From Hofstenia miamia (Eukaryota > Xenacoelomorpha > Acoela), in the NCBI GenBank assembly GCA_004352715.1, contig SCFE01000079.1, positions 1,180,871-1,244,870 of the forward strand: a DNA stretch of 64,000 bases, given 5' to 3'. Every line of letters starts with the position of its first letter. Within the stretch, counting starts at the first letter, position 1. The translations under genes and the position numbers were made by a program. Below, piece by piece: positions 21,095-31,557 of this stretch. The notes beneath the pieces were generated by a model that saw only the letters and a program-made list of their open reading frames with translations, made no database searches and was not told where the DNA came from.

Positions 21095-21691
21095 ATGACA
21101 CAGCAACAGGATTTTTATCAGTTAACAGAAAGAATCTTTCCTCACAATAAACAATCAAAAAGGACTGCCAATTTGGAGCTAGTTAGGAGTTATGGTTTAA
21201 AGCACAATTTAAATGCTTTTTCTGTAAATATTGAAACAATTACAGACTGAAGATTGGAAGTCATCAATAAATACCAACCAAGTATATTCGGGGAAAATTA
21301 TCACAATATATCATTTACTGACATCAATATAGACACAACGTCAAGAGACAAATGCATTGAAAGTTATAAGCTTCTAGAAAAAGATGAAATTTCAACAGAT
21401 CATAAAGGCTTGTATTTCACTGTGCTGAAAGGAAGTGTGCTCAATAAATTCAAAAATCCTTGCAAGAGCTCAATTGCAGTAGCAAGACTACTAAAATTGA
21501 AAGACATTCAGCTTTCTGCAAAATTGATTAGGTTCCTTATAAAATTTTACTAATTAGCTACTGTAAAAGAACTTTTAAGATCAACACTTCCCCAAAGATT
21601 CTTCATGGCAAATTGGAAGTGTATTTCACAACATTATGGAATTCCGTAAAGATTTTCTATGCTTCTGTATAAATTGGTGTTTCTCATTTAA
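21095..21691 (+). pseudogene. One-frame ORF of about 198 codons broken by three in-frame stops
   Basis: From the ATG at 21095 a single frame runs to the TAA at 21689-21691 without any frameshift. It is broken by TGA at 21248, TAA at 21551 and TAA at 21647. The translation looks protein-like throughout: TQQQDFYQLTERIFPHNK, SYGLKHNLNAFSVNIE, then NKYQPSIFGENYHNISFTD, KGLYFTVLKGSVLNKFKN, LLKLKDIQLSAKLIRFLIK, and after the TAA VKELLRSTLPQRFFMANWK. I do not recognise the family. Hairpin sequences (GTGGAAGCACTG-C/T-TTCC) lie on both sides, at about 20732 and 21730. Most simply it is a gene that has collected point nonsense mutations. Confidence 0.4.
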
Positions 21692-21835
21692 ATTTCAAAA
21701 CTATGTCCCATCCTTACAGAATTTGGTGGAAGCACTGCTTCCTCTTTTTCTAATAATTATTTTTTATTTATTGTAGAATCTATTGCATTTTAACTACTTT
21801 ATAAATAATTAAAATATAATTACTTATTATGATGG

Positions 21836-22159
21836 CTATAATAAGACTAATAATTTACTTAAAAAGTAAATATCGCACAAAATAAGTACACAGAAATGCT
21901 TAAAATTAAACTCTTTGAATTTATACTTAAGGTGGTGTCCTTTCAATATATGGTGTAATAAGTTCACGACATGAGGTATTAAATTCAAGACGGCAGTAGA
22001 ATAATAGGACGAGGCTTGGTTACACAAACTGACCTTGAGAATTGCTGACTCACAGATATCGGAGACTTGTTTAAGTGCTGACTCACCTACTTGTTTTGAC
22101 AGCTCGCAAAGTGCTTTTTGACAGGTTGGGGGTAAAAACATTAATGCATATTTTGACAC
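21836..22159 (-). CDS. Unknown 107-codon ORF
   Basis: The minus-strand frame opens with a GTG. The first ATG (about 22141) would give 101 codons. The N-terminal two thirds looks protein-like, with a Cys-rich helix-forming part (PPTCQKALCELSKQ, then SALKQVSDICESAILK), followed by hydrophobic and AT-driven sequence. It could be a small element gene pointing away from 22.2 kb. I do not recognise it, and it could be chance. Confidence 0.22.
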   Translation of the reverse strand: MSKYALMFLPPTCQKALCELSKQVGESALKQVSDICESAILKVSLCNQASSYYSTAVLNLIPHVVNLLHHILKGHHLKYKFKEFNFKHFCVLILCDIYFLSKLLVLL

Positions 22160-22465
22160 TTATCGCTAATTGATTTTGTGATGATTCATGTTGGGGCCAA
22201 TTTAATTGTTTTGCTATAATGATGGCTAATGTTTTATGTTAATATACATGGATATAACACACTCGCCTGCATACATTGCATTTTGTTAATATACATCATT
22301 ATTGTTTTTTCCATGAGTTCGGATGATTGCATGTACAGTGTAATTTGGGAAAACTTTCAAAACCACATTTCGTTTTTGTTAATACACCCTGTTATCACTC
22401 ATTTCGTATCACACTTTTTCCAACTAAGAATTATTTTTCATAAGTTCAATGTATTTCCATTGGCT
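22160..22465. other. No gene seen
   Basis: An open plus-strand frame at 22229-22501 is hydrophobic and AT-driven and has no support. Confidence 0.3.
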
Positions 22466-22515
22466 GGTCAATCTATATATTCCCCTCATTTCATCGGATA
22501 AAATCATTATTTTTC
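22466..22515 (+). promoter_or_regulatory. Second copy of the TATA-containing block
   Basis: Same CAATCTATATATT and GATAAAATCATTATTTTT pair as at 14045-14094, with a different spacer between them. A 44-codon ORF starts 5 bases after it (22520-22654). Confidence 0.4.
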
Positions 22516-22519
22516 TTTT

Positions 22520-22654
22520 ATGGAAAGGTTTTTGTTTTTAAAAATAGATGTTAATAAATATTTTAAATTAAATTTAGCTGAAATTACATGTAACATTTAT
22601 ATTATGAATTTTCATTTAGCTAATTACCAAAAAGTTCTAGTAAAGATTGTGTGA
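22520..22654 (+). CDS. 44-codon ORF after the shared TATA block
   Basis: Starts MERFLFLKIDVNKYF and ends QKVLVKIV before TGA. Too short to recognise. Its only support is its position immediately downstream of the repeated TATA-containing block. Confidence 0.2.
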   Translation: MERFLFLKIDVNKYFKLNLAEITCNIYIMNFHLANYQKVLVKIV

Positions 22655-22727
22655 AAAATAAGTAAAACCCAATATACTTTAAATCCACTGTACTAGTTTA
22701 CACTCTAAAAGTCTGAAAGTCTGAAAG

Positions 22728-22970
22728 TCATTTTGTTGAAAACAACAAACGCAGATGATGCTTGATTTTTGGTTTTTCAATTAGTTGAATTACACCTCCG
22801 ACAAGATCACGCTCATCACCCCTTTCTATCACTTGTGAATATCTTTTGGGGAGATAGAGAAACTCATTTCTATCAAGATCAAGCCTGATAGATTCGCCAT
22901 ATCTGCCGGTCATTAATGGCCGGTTTAATAAGGGCGTATATTTTATTTTTTCATGGTGAATGATTGACAC
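22728..22970 (-). CDS. Small ORF with LPKRY motif
   Basis: 80 codons on the minus strand, opening with GTG at 22970. The first in-frame ATG (about 22913) gives 61 residues starting MTGRYGESIRLDLDRNEFLY, then LPKRYSQVIERGDE, ending with a basic stretch (IEKPKIKHHLRLLF). This pairs with the ORF at 14391-14585. Both have a YG-x-x-(V/I)-x-(I/L)-x-L core and an LPK-(R/C)-Y box. I recall short ORFs of this look from arthropod mobile elements, with no function assigned. Clean and uninterrupted. Confidence 0.4.
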   Translation of the reverse strand: MSIIHHEKIKYTPLLNRPLMTGRYGESIRLDLDRNEFLYLPKRYSQVIERGDERDLVGGVIQLIEKPKIKHHLRLLFSTK

Positions 22971-24300
22971 ATAAAGCCTTGGAAAGTTAAATCAATTACA
23001 ATGCTAGATCAGATATATTTAAGCCACCATGTAAAGAGATATAAATTTAATAATTATTAGGGGATGCGGGTGTGCATCTGATCATTATATCTAGTAACAC
23101 GTCAATAATTCGTTAAAACAACAAAAACCTATTAGTATGCCAACCATTAATTGCAAAAAGGAAACTTCGCAGAAAATTTTTAGCGATGGAATTATATATT
23201 TAATGAAAAATCGGCAAAATTCTCAAGTGAAACAAAAACATTGTTCAATTTTTACATGGATTGTGTGGTAATTTATTTGACAACATAAATCTTATTATAA
23301 TTTCAATAGCAAACATCATACTAATTTTGTTTAATTATGGAAATATGCTAGGATTTTATGGAAAGATATATCCAAACACAACATCCAATGCATACTATGA
23401 ACGTGAGATATATGGTGGGAATCATGTTTTAATGGTATCAATCAATATTTTAGAACCTCGCTACTACCCATATTGGATAAATTTAATTGATGATGAGATA
23501 TGCTGTAAAACAAAGCACCGTCATGAAAAAACGAAATCCAATGTATAAACATGTGGCACAATCATATATTGATGGAATAAATGTAAAGTTCTGTAGCATT
23601 TGTGTAAACGCTATACATTTATGCTTTTAATTAAATAAATCTACCAATATTATTTTTCCAAGTTGCAAAATGTAACGCATTGTTCAGTTTTTACGGAGAT
23701 TGAGTCAAGGATGGTTGAATTTCTCCACCGCGGAGTAAGTATTTTTACAATTAAATAATACAATTAAGTGAAAAATGATTTCTTGTACATGTGTAACGTC
23801 AATAAAAATTTCCTGGCGAGACTTAATTTGCAAGATGAAAACACTACATATATTATCAATGCAATGTGTAAAGAAACTAAATTACAAAATGAAAAAATGA
23901 TAGCAAAAACTGCAAGAGAGAATTTCTTCTTTCATAGCATTAAAACGCCAACTCCTTCACAACTGGTAACAAGTAATTTGATGTTGGGAAAGAATACGTA
24001 TTAACATTATCATGATAAATTCATCTTTCCATTGTCAGATGCTTTTTTAACAGTAATTTGTTTTTGGTCAAACGCTATAATTCAAATCTCTCAGCAAAGA
24101 AATGAATTGCAAGAAAAATAAATTAACAAAATAATTAACTTGAAAAATAAATTTACCAAAAAATTTACAATAAATAATTAGTAAAATAGAATTAATTTAT
24201 AAAATAGAGCTGATGTTTACAAAATTTCTTTGTTCTTTGTTCTATTTTACTTGACATGTCATAGTAGTCATGGTTTCAGTTTTAATGATGAAATGCATAT
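22971..24300. other. Weak small ORFs, no firm gene
   Basis: Plus-strand frames at 23261-23548 (contains GNMLGFYGKIYPNTTSNAYY) and 23768-24004 (contains RLNLQDENTTYIINAMCKE) look somewhat protein-like but match nothing I know. They may be further relics of the 14-23 kb element. Confidence 0.25.
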
Positions 24301-24564
24301 TAATATTTCTCTTTTCATCATACCCATTTTATTTTAATGTGATTTTTATGTGTTAATATCTTAATTGCCTATGTCCATTGATGTAATATTTCTATTTTAC
24401 CAAGATCATTTTTGTTTAACACGATTTTTTTATGTTAATATTTTATTTGCCTATATATGTTGATGTAATATTTCTATTTTCACCAAACACGTTTTTGTTT
24501 TAAACTATTTTTATGTTAATGATTTATTTTATTCGCCTATATATGTGATGTAATATTTCTATTT
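24300..24564 (+). repeat. Minisatellite of about 82-86 bp running into a gap
   Basis: The phrase GATGTAATATTTCTATTT with a preceding GCCTAT recurs with GCCTAT starts at 24367, 24449 and 24535. The units lie between TTTTATGTTAAT-type spacers. The array is cut by the N run at 24565. Confidence 0.75.
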
Positions 24565-25564
24565 NNNNNNNNNNNNNNNNNNNNNNNNNNNNNNNNNNNN
24601 NNNNNNNNNNNNNNNNNNNNNNNNNNNNNNNNNNNNNNNNNNNNNNNNNNNNNNNNNNNNNNNNNNNNNNNNNNNNNNNNNNNNNNNNNNNNNNNNNNNN
24701 NNNNNNNNNNNNNNNNNNNNNNNNNNNNNNNNNNNNNNNNNNNNNNNNNNNNNNNNNNNNNNNNNNNNNNNNNNNNNNNNNNNNNNNNNNNNNNNNNNNN
24801 NNNNNNNNNNNNNNNNNNNNNNNNNNNNNNNNNNNNNNNNNNNNNNNNNNNNNNNNNNNNNNNNNNNNNNNNNNNNNNNNNNNNNNNNNNNNNNNNNNNN
24901 NNNNNNNNNNNNNNNNNNNNNNNNNNNNNNNNNNNNNNNNNNNNNNNNNNNNNNNNNNNNNNNNNNNNNNNNNNNNNNNNNNNNNNNNNNNNNNNNNNNN
25001 NNNNNNNNNNNNNNNNNNNNNNNNNNNNNNNNNNNNNNNNNNNNNNNNNNNNNNNNNNNNNNNNNNNNNNNNNNNNNNNNNNNNNNNNNNNNNNNNNNNN
25101 NNNNNNNNNNNNNNNNNNNNNNNNNNNNNNNNNNNNNNNNNNNNNNNNNNNNNNNNNNNNNNNNNNNNNNNNNNNNNNNNNNNNNNNNNNNNNNNNNNNN
25201 NNNNNNNNNNNNNNNNNNNNNNNNNNNNNNNNNNNNNNNNNNNNNNNNNNNNNNNNNNNNNNNNNNNNNNNNNNNNNNNNNNNNNNNNNNNNNNNNNNNN
25301 NNNNNNNNNNNNNNNNNNNNNNNNNNNNNNNNNNNNNNNNNNNNNNNNNNNNNNNNNNNNNNNNNNNNNNNNNNNNNNNNNNNNNNNNNNNNNNNNNNNN
25401 NNNNNNNNNNNNNNNNNNNNNNNNNNNNNNNNNNNNNNNNNNNNNNNNNNNNNNNNNNNNNNNNNNNNNNNNNNNNNNNNNNNNNNNNNNNNNNNNNNNN
25501 NNNNNNNNNNNNNNNNNNNNNNNNNNNNNNNNNNNNNNNNNNNNNNNNNNNNNNNNNNNNNNNN
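24565..25564. other. Assembly gap (1000 N)
   Basis: Exactly 1000 N, probably a placeholder length. The left flank is a tandem repeat. Confidence 0.99.
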
Positions 25565-25615
25565 AAGTGACTTACAGAGGGAGGTCATAACTCTCTTCAA
25601 AACTGAGAATCCAAC

Positions 25616-26732
25616 ATGGGGATTAATTTTTTTGGAGCAATAAGTAAAAGGCGAATGGATCGAGTAAACCTACGAATCAAGGATGGTGGTGCTCAAGCTT
25701 CTAAGAAGCGTAAAAATGGATCTGAAACTGTCCGTCGCGTATCAAATTCTCCAGTGCGACAAGCTGTTGTTACACTAGCTGTATCATTCAAGCCAAAGAC
25801 AAATTGCGTCAGCATTAAACATTTCAAAGGGAACAGTGCAAAACATTTTGAAGAAGTCAAAGCTTAAGTGTTACAAGCGTATTCAATGTCATAAACTTAC
25901 ACCTGCCCACAAACTGACTCGCACAAACAAGTCCGAGGCACTGGTAAACCGATTTATTGATTCATATCGAAACATTTGGTTTTCAGATGAAGCTCATTTC
26001 ACACTGTCACCCCCTGTGTCAACAGACAAAATGAAAAAACTTACAGGGAGGTAAAATTGAAAACAGACATACCCCAGGAAGATCTTTTAGTGCAATGTGA
26101 TAAACAGCAGCCGTCACTCATGTGTTATGGTTCAGTATCATACCATGGTAAGACAGAATTACGATTCATAGAGGGTTTTGCTCCCGGACAGGATGACATT
26201 CCTTGCTATAAAAGGAAAAAGAAATCAGTGAATCAGCATATTTATAGAGATGAGATGTGTCCCGCCAGGTTTACTGATATTGAGGCAGTAATGAATGGGC
26301 GTGGCAGCAAGACTGTGCCAAGGCACACACCGCTACTGCATGGTTGCAGACGAACACAATAGACTTCATTCAACCTCATCAATGGCCAGCAAAAAGTCCC
26401 GATCTGAATGTGTTAGATTATTGTGTGTGGGGCTTACTTCTCGCTGAATTGCAGTCCAAACGTAGCAGCATCAATTCGTTAAATGAACTTAAAGAGTGTC
26501 TGTCTGAAGCATGGAATTCTATCCCCATGGATATCATCCGCAGAGCTGTGGAAGGTTGGATACCACGTCTTCGAAAGTGCGTAGAGGCCAATGGAGGCCA
26601 CTTCGAATATTTTTAATGACTTTACATGTGTTAATAAATGTGTTCATTAATGTTTTGATAAATATTAATAAGTATATGTTTCTTACAGTTTTTTCTTCCC
26701 AAAAAGTACCGTTTTTAAGTGGGCACCCTGTA
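25616..26732 (+). mobile_element. Tc1/mariner-superfamily (IS630-type) element, 3' terminal repeat present
   Basis: The broken transposase is read from about 25620 to 26616. It includes an N-terminal basic part, a linker, then IWFSDEAHFTLSPP (first Asp), QQPSLMCYGSVSYHGKTELR, and WAWQQDCAKAHTA (second Asp, seen in the middle frame near 26300). PAKSPDLNVLDYCVWGLL (third acidic site) follows, then LRKCVEANGGHFEYF at the end. Frameshifts lie near 25850, 26050 and 26290-26350. The right end, CAAAAAGTACCGTTTTTAAG then TGGGCACCCTGTA ending at 26732, has the CAGGGTGCCC tip of such elements and reappears at 27980. The left end is hidden in the gap before 25565. Inactive copy. Confidence 0.8.
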
Positions 26733-27366
26733 GTTTGAACGTGTATCACCCCTTGAAACTTTTCGTCCAACCTGATTTCAGGTATCTAATCGCTTTCGAT
26801 TTTTAATGTAAAATTTCAGTTATATTTTAAAATATTTCAACATATTTTTTATAAATTCTATAGCAATAATTATCTATTTAATTTGCATTTGATTTTTTGA
26901 AATTCGATAGTTTTCTCCGTTTGTTGTACATAGGAGAATATAATATCAGTGAAAACAATAAAATTTTTACCGAAAGTATTAAATTTGATTTTAGTTGAAA
27001 TCGGGTTATATCTGCAAGTTTGACCCACAAGTTTGACCGTGTATTACTCCCTTAACGCACATAAGTGTAAACGCACTTTTCGTAATTGAGTTCTGTAAAC
27101 TAAGCAAAATGTTTACATTTCATTCGTATTACTAGCCGAAAAGTACCTAAATTTGATAAAGATTTTTGAGCTGCAAATGCTTCAATATAAATATTGAATA
27201 TTCATCAATGTTGAAATTAGTTAAAGTTCATTTTTCGTATATTAAAAATGTTAATTGAATAATCGCAATACCTATATGCTCATTATCATGAACTTGCACA
27301 AGTCAAAATATAACTGCCACACGTAATATATATATATATATATATATAAATTAATTATATACACAC
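26733..27366. other. AT-rich spacer with TA microsatellite
   Basis: No gene seen. The phrase GTTTGAACGTGTATCACCCC (26734) has a close relative near 27034 (GTTTGACCGTGTATTACTCC). (TA)n at about 27328-27349 leads to the next gap. Confidence 0.4.
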
Positions 27367-27473
27367 NNNNNNNNNNNNNNNNNNNNNNNNNNNNNNNNNN
27401 NNNNNNNNNNNNNNNNNNNNNNNNNNNNNNNNNNNNNNNNNNNNNNNNNNNNNNNNNNNNNNNNNNNNNNNNN
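27367..27473. other. Assembly gap (107 N)
   Basis: Run of N next to TA/CA microsatellite sequence. It cuts a mariner element. Confidence 0.99.
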
Positions 27474-27910
27474 GGCTCTGATCAACAGAAAGCGTGTTTT
27501 AATGCAGCAGGACAATGCCAAGCCACACACCGCCAGGAAGACCAAAGACATGTTTGAAGAACTGGACAGCATTGAGGTTCTACCACATCCAGCCTACAGT
27601 CCTGATTGTGCTCCATCAGATTACGGCCTTTTCCGTTCAATGCAACACTTTCTGAAAGGCCGCCGATTCGAATCGTTTGATAAAGTCGAAGAAGCATGTC
27701 AAGAATTCTTCGATTCAAAGCCGGCTGAATGGTACTTTAACCAGATTCGAAAGCTTGCAGATCGATGGCAGAAAGTCTTGGAACATGATGGTCTTTATTT
27801 TGAGGAATAAACTTTATTGTTGCAGCTATTATTTGAGTAATAAAATTTCAATTTTTTTCAAGCGTTTACCAACTTTTTTCAAGTGTTTACGAACTTTTGG
27901 GACAACCTAA
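27474..27910 (+). mobile_element. Mariner (DD34D-type) 3' half with terminal repeat
   Basis: The transposase C-terminus is read cleanly to a TAA at 27808-27810. It contains LMQQDNAKPHTARKTKDMF (second Asp), LPHPAYSPDCAPSDYGLF (third Asp in the APSDY box), then SMQHFLKGRRFESF and DRWQKVLEHDGLYFEE. The spacing between the Asp residues fits DD34D mariners. The right terminal repeat ends ...ACGAACTTTTGGGACAACC then TAA, followed by TA at 27911-27912, as expected for a TA target site. The 5' half lies in the N gap. The visible coding part has no stop or frameshift, so this copy may be younger than its neighbours. Confidence 0.9.
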
Positions 27911-27912
27911 TA

Positions 27913-27980
27913 TTAATATGTATATGGTTCTTACAGTTTTTTCTTCCCAAAAAGTACCATTTTTAAGTGGGCACCCTGTA
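27913..27980 (+). mobile_element. Right-end fragment of a second copy of the 25.6-kb element
   Basis: From TTAATATGTATATGG to GTGGGCACCCTGTA this is nearly identical to 26665-26732. Since the mariner ends exactly where it begins, the mariner inserted into this copy. The rest of the copy is in or before the gap, or deleted. Confidence 0.75.
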
Positions 27981-28254
27981 CAAACGATATTGGTCAAATG
28001 ATATTTTGAAGGAAATATGTCAGTGCACTAATTTAAAAGCTCTAAAAATGAACTTAATTTTATTTGAATTGCGAAAATGATGACTTGAATGAGATAGTTA
28101 AAATTGAAAGATATTGATCTCCAAAAACTCGTTTACCAATAATTGCGGACCATACGACCAAAAATCGCAATATGGAAATTAAACAGTATTTATATTTTGT
28201 AAAAGAAGATATGAACATTTAAATAAAAATGTGAAGAAATACCTTTCTGAAATG

Positions 28255-29513
28255 TAATCTGTTGATGAGATGATAATTCCTAATAAAGGCAAACAAAGAA
28301 GTCTCTGATAGTACAATCCAAAAAACCCAAAAAATGGGGAATTAAACTCTTTGCTTTGTGTGAATTAGGAGGAATGGCGCATCATGTTGAGTTATACTAA
28401 GGTAAATCCAAAAAGGCTTTTAATGAAGCAATTGCAAAATCTGGCAGTGTTGTGTTAAGACTTGTTGAAGAAAAAGTACAATAATTTTGTAATTACACAT
28501 TTTTTGATAATTGGTTTTGTTTATCTAATCTAGTTGTTGAACTAGCAATGCATGGAATCAAAAGTGTTGGCACGTAGCGTCTGAACAGCAGACGAATTAC
28601 ATTTTCTTCTGATAAGGACTTTAAGAAACGTGGCCGAGGCACCAATGAAGAAAAAACATGCGCTGTACAAAATATTACGCCGTGGGATAACAAGGGTGTA
28701 TTATTGATTGGAGGTTATTGTGGTGCACATCCAATGAGTGAAATAGAAAGATTTAATTCAAAATCCAGAAACGTTATTTCAATTCAATGTCCAAACATTG
28801 TTCGAAAATATAACAAATTTATGGGATTTGTAGATGAAATGGGAAAACACATTGCACTGCATCGAACAACTATTGATTGTTTGAAAAGTTATTATCTTCG
28901 TGTTTTGTTTCATTTTGGAGACTTAATAATGGTAAATTCGTGGATTGAATATAAAAATGATTGTAAAGAGAATGGATTGACTATGAAGGACTATCTTGAT
29001 CTTTTTGATTTTTCATACATAGTGTTTGCAAATATTATATATTCAGGTGCAACTTCTAAACGTGGTCGACCATCAACTAACAACATTACAAAAAAAATTG
29101 CTGCAAAGAAACATTGCGGACCTACTACTTGTGTACCAGATGATTCTGTGCGCTCGGAAAACTTAGGCCATTGGTCAATTACAACCCGCCGAAACAGATG
29201 CACGTTTCCTGGTTGCTCTGCTATACCAACTACAGCTTGTATGAAGTGTGTTGTAAATTTATGCATAAATAAAAAAAATTGTTTTTTAAAATTCAAAATC
29301 GCAACTAAGAAAAAAAAGCCAAATAATATGGACAAAGTACTAATTTCATACACATTGCAAACCCAGCACTATGAATGCCTCAAATGCAGACAAATGTTTA
29401 CCAAGTTTGAAGAAATTGATCATCACTTACTCAAAATCCATTGGAAAGAATTCCATGAGCAGCAATTAAATGGAAGGAAGATCTATGCATGTTGCTATAA
29501 AAATTGCAGTTAG
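28255..29513 (+). pseudogene. piggyBac-type transposase with extra C-terminal finger
   Basis: The DDD domain can be followed across early stops and then in one long clean frame (28704-29513). The first Asp is in SVDEMIIPNKGKQ, then KKWGIKLFALCELGG. The second Asp is in FFDNWFCLSNLV, followed by SDKDFKKRGRGT, GGYCGAHPMSEIERF and CPNIVRKYNKFMGFVDEM (third Asp). The usual C-terminal cysteine-rich domain follows (RNRCTFPGCSAIPTTACMKC and NLCINKKNCFLKF). The frame then continues for about 70 residues with a C2H2-like YECLKCRQMFTKFEEIDHHL then LKIHW, and YACCYKNC, which piggyBac proteins I know do not carry. Stops upstream of 28700 inactivate the full-length form. Confidence 0.8.
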
Positions 29514-31354
29514 CATTTCAAGTATGCTTATTTACTAGAAAGGCATCAAAGAACGCCTAAAAGCATACAATTGTGTACATCGTAACAAACAATTTGCAAG
29601 AAAAGACTATCTCTTACAACAAATTAACAATATGCATTATTGAAGTAAATTGATGATAAAAAAAATATTAAAAAAATTTTTAAAAAATTAAATTGTGTAC
29701 TGTAGCTTATTATTTTGAATGTTTTAAATTATTAGCATATACTTTAATCAACTGCATATAAATATGAAGAAATTCATCAAGATTAGTTTTTTTGTTGAAG
29801 AATATGTTTTAATAATCTATTCATTTAGTGTACATGTTACAGAAAGAATGTGTAATTAGGAATTTGATTAGGATGAATATGAAGGTGTTGACAGTGTCAT
29901 TCAAGAACTGGATTATATAATGACCCAAATTTCATATCATTATTTTAGATCCCTTGTGTTAAGAGCAAATGGAGGAAGCTGAATTAAAGCGTTGAAAAAG
30001 CATTGATGTCTAGAAAAACTAATTTTAGAAGTAAATCATTTCTAAGTTTTGGATTTGTTTTTTAATTAAGCTCTTTAAACAATGTAGTGAATTTAATCGT
30101 TTTCAGCAAGCATATACTGTGTAAAGAAATGCAACTATAATAAATGTTAAAATCACTCATATAGAAAAAACTAATAAATGCAAAAGATCAGGCTTTTGGT
30201 AGGAACATAGCCTTGAAATAAAGAGCCTGATAGTAATATTTTAAAAACAGAACCACAAATATAAATAATCATTTCATCACATATTTATGGAGTTTCAAAT
30301 TTGAGGTATCAGAAAGTTTCTATTTAAACGAATTTGTAGACTTAATGAATGAAATGTACTCATCTAAAGTAACTACTGTAAAAAATACACAACACATAAA
30401 ATTGGCTTATAAACAAATAAAACAATTATGCATTGAGAAATAAAATGCATCAATTCAGCTTAATTAAAAAAAGAGAAAGGATTTATACTGATGATGAAAA
30501 GTCTTATGAAAATAATACAAAAGCATGGTGATTAATGATTATAACGTTAGTTATGCTTAAGAGTAATGCTTCCTTTGTCTTCATATCAACCTTAGACGAT
30601 GTTAGCAAATAAGAGAAGTTAAATAATTCCACTTTTCAGCAAATTTTTGGTTGCGTTTAAAAAATTAACAAAATGTGTAATTAAAAATAATTACCTCATT
30701 TAAAGTAAATTCTACATAAAAATACGCTTGCCCTATTCGTAAGCTGTAGTAAATATCTAGGGAATAATGAGATTTTACTTAACTTCGAGACCTAGCCAAA
30801 TGTAAAAGTAAAATTAAATTACGAATGAAAAATACAGAGACATATTTAAATTTAGTAATCACATGCATGTGAATGTAATTGAGAAATTTATTCCAAATTC
30901 GTTCATTGTAATTAATTTAATATGATGTATATTAATATTTTATAACAAACTTAGTAATTTTGATACTTCCTTCATTTGATGCCAAATGTATAGTCCAATC
31001 GAATTTATGTGAAATAACAAATTTTTATCAATCTAAATTCCGCTTTTGTAAACAATGCTGCATGTTTTACAACACCATGGCACATAAACCTAATTATTTA
31101 CATCTGTTCAAACATAAGCAAGACTTAAAACAATATAGAGAAACCTTTGTAATGGATTTCAGACGCATTATTGTCAGTGGTTATCTAATTGAGATAAATG
31201 GTTGTTTACTTTACGTACAACTCTTTGCAATCACGTGAAGGCTTGCACAACCCAAGCATAAACAATTCTTAAACACCACTAACACCCTAAGAACGATGTG
31301 TCAAATTTCTAAGCACCATAGGATAGATAATTTCTTCTCATTCATTTACGTTAT
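29514..31354. other. AT-rich sequence with no supported gene
   Basis: Decayed sequence downstream of the piggyBac frame. A plus frame at 30960-31238 with a Cys pair (KQCCMF) is not convincing. Confidence 0.3.
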
Positions 31355-31536
31355 CAAATAGCATCTAGTTGCGGATATCTTCGCCGCAATAATTTGAATT
31401 TGCACTAGGAATAGATCGGACAGGTTAAACAGGTCAGGTTAAAAGCAGGATAATTAAGTCAGGACAGGCTAAATGGGGTTAAAAATATTGATTGACAAGA
31501 TCAGGTTAAATATTAAATAAGATATTAAATAAGTTT
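31355..31536 (+). repeat. 182-bp segment repeated exactly on both sides of a gap
   Basis: 31355-31536 and 31558-31739 appear identical and abut a 21-N gap on each side. The segment contains several CAGGTTAA-like units. Exact identity at a gap suggests one sequence placed twice by the assembler. Confidence 0.85.
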
Positions 31537-31557
31537 NNNNNNNNNNNNNNNNNNNNN
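31537..31557. other. Assembly gap (21 N)
   Basis: Short N run between two identical flanks. Confidence 0.99.

Noticed and set aside
24524-25600. Long minus-strand frame of 358 codons
   Set aside because: Made almost entirely of N; not a gene.
27482-27718. Minus-strand frame with many Cys and Trp
   Set aside because: Antisense to the mariner transposase; composition explained by that.
28991-29353. 120-codon minus-strand frame
   Set aside because: Shadow of the plus-strand piggyBac frame; no motif of its own.
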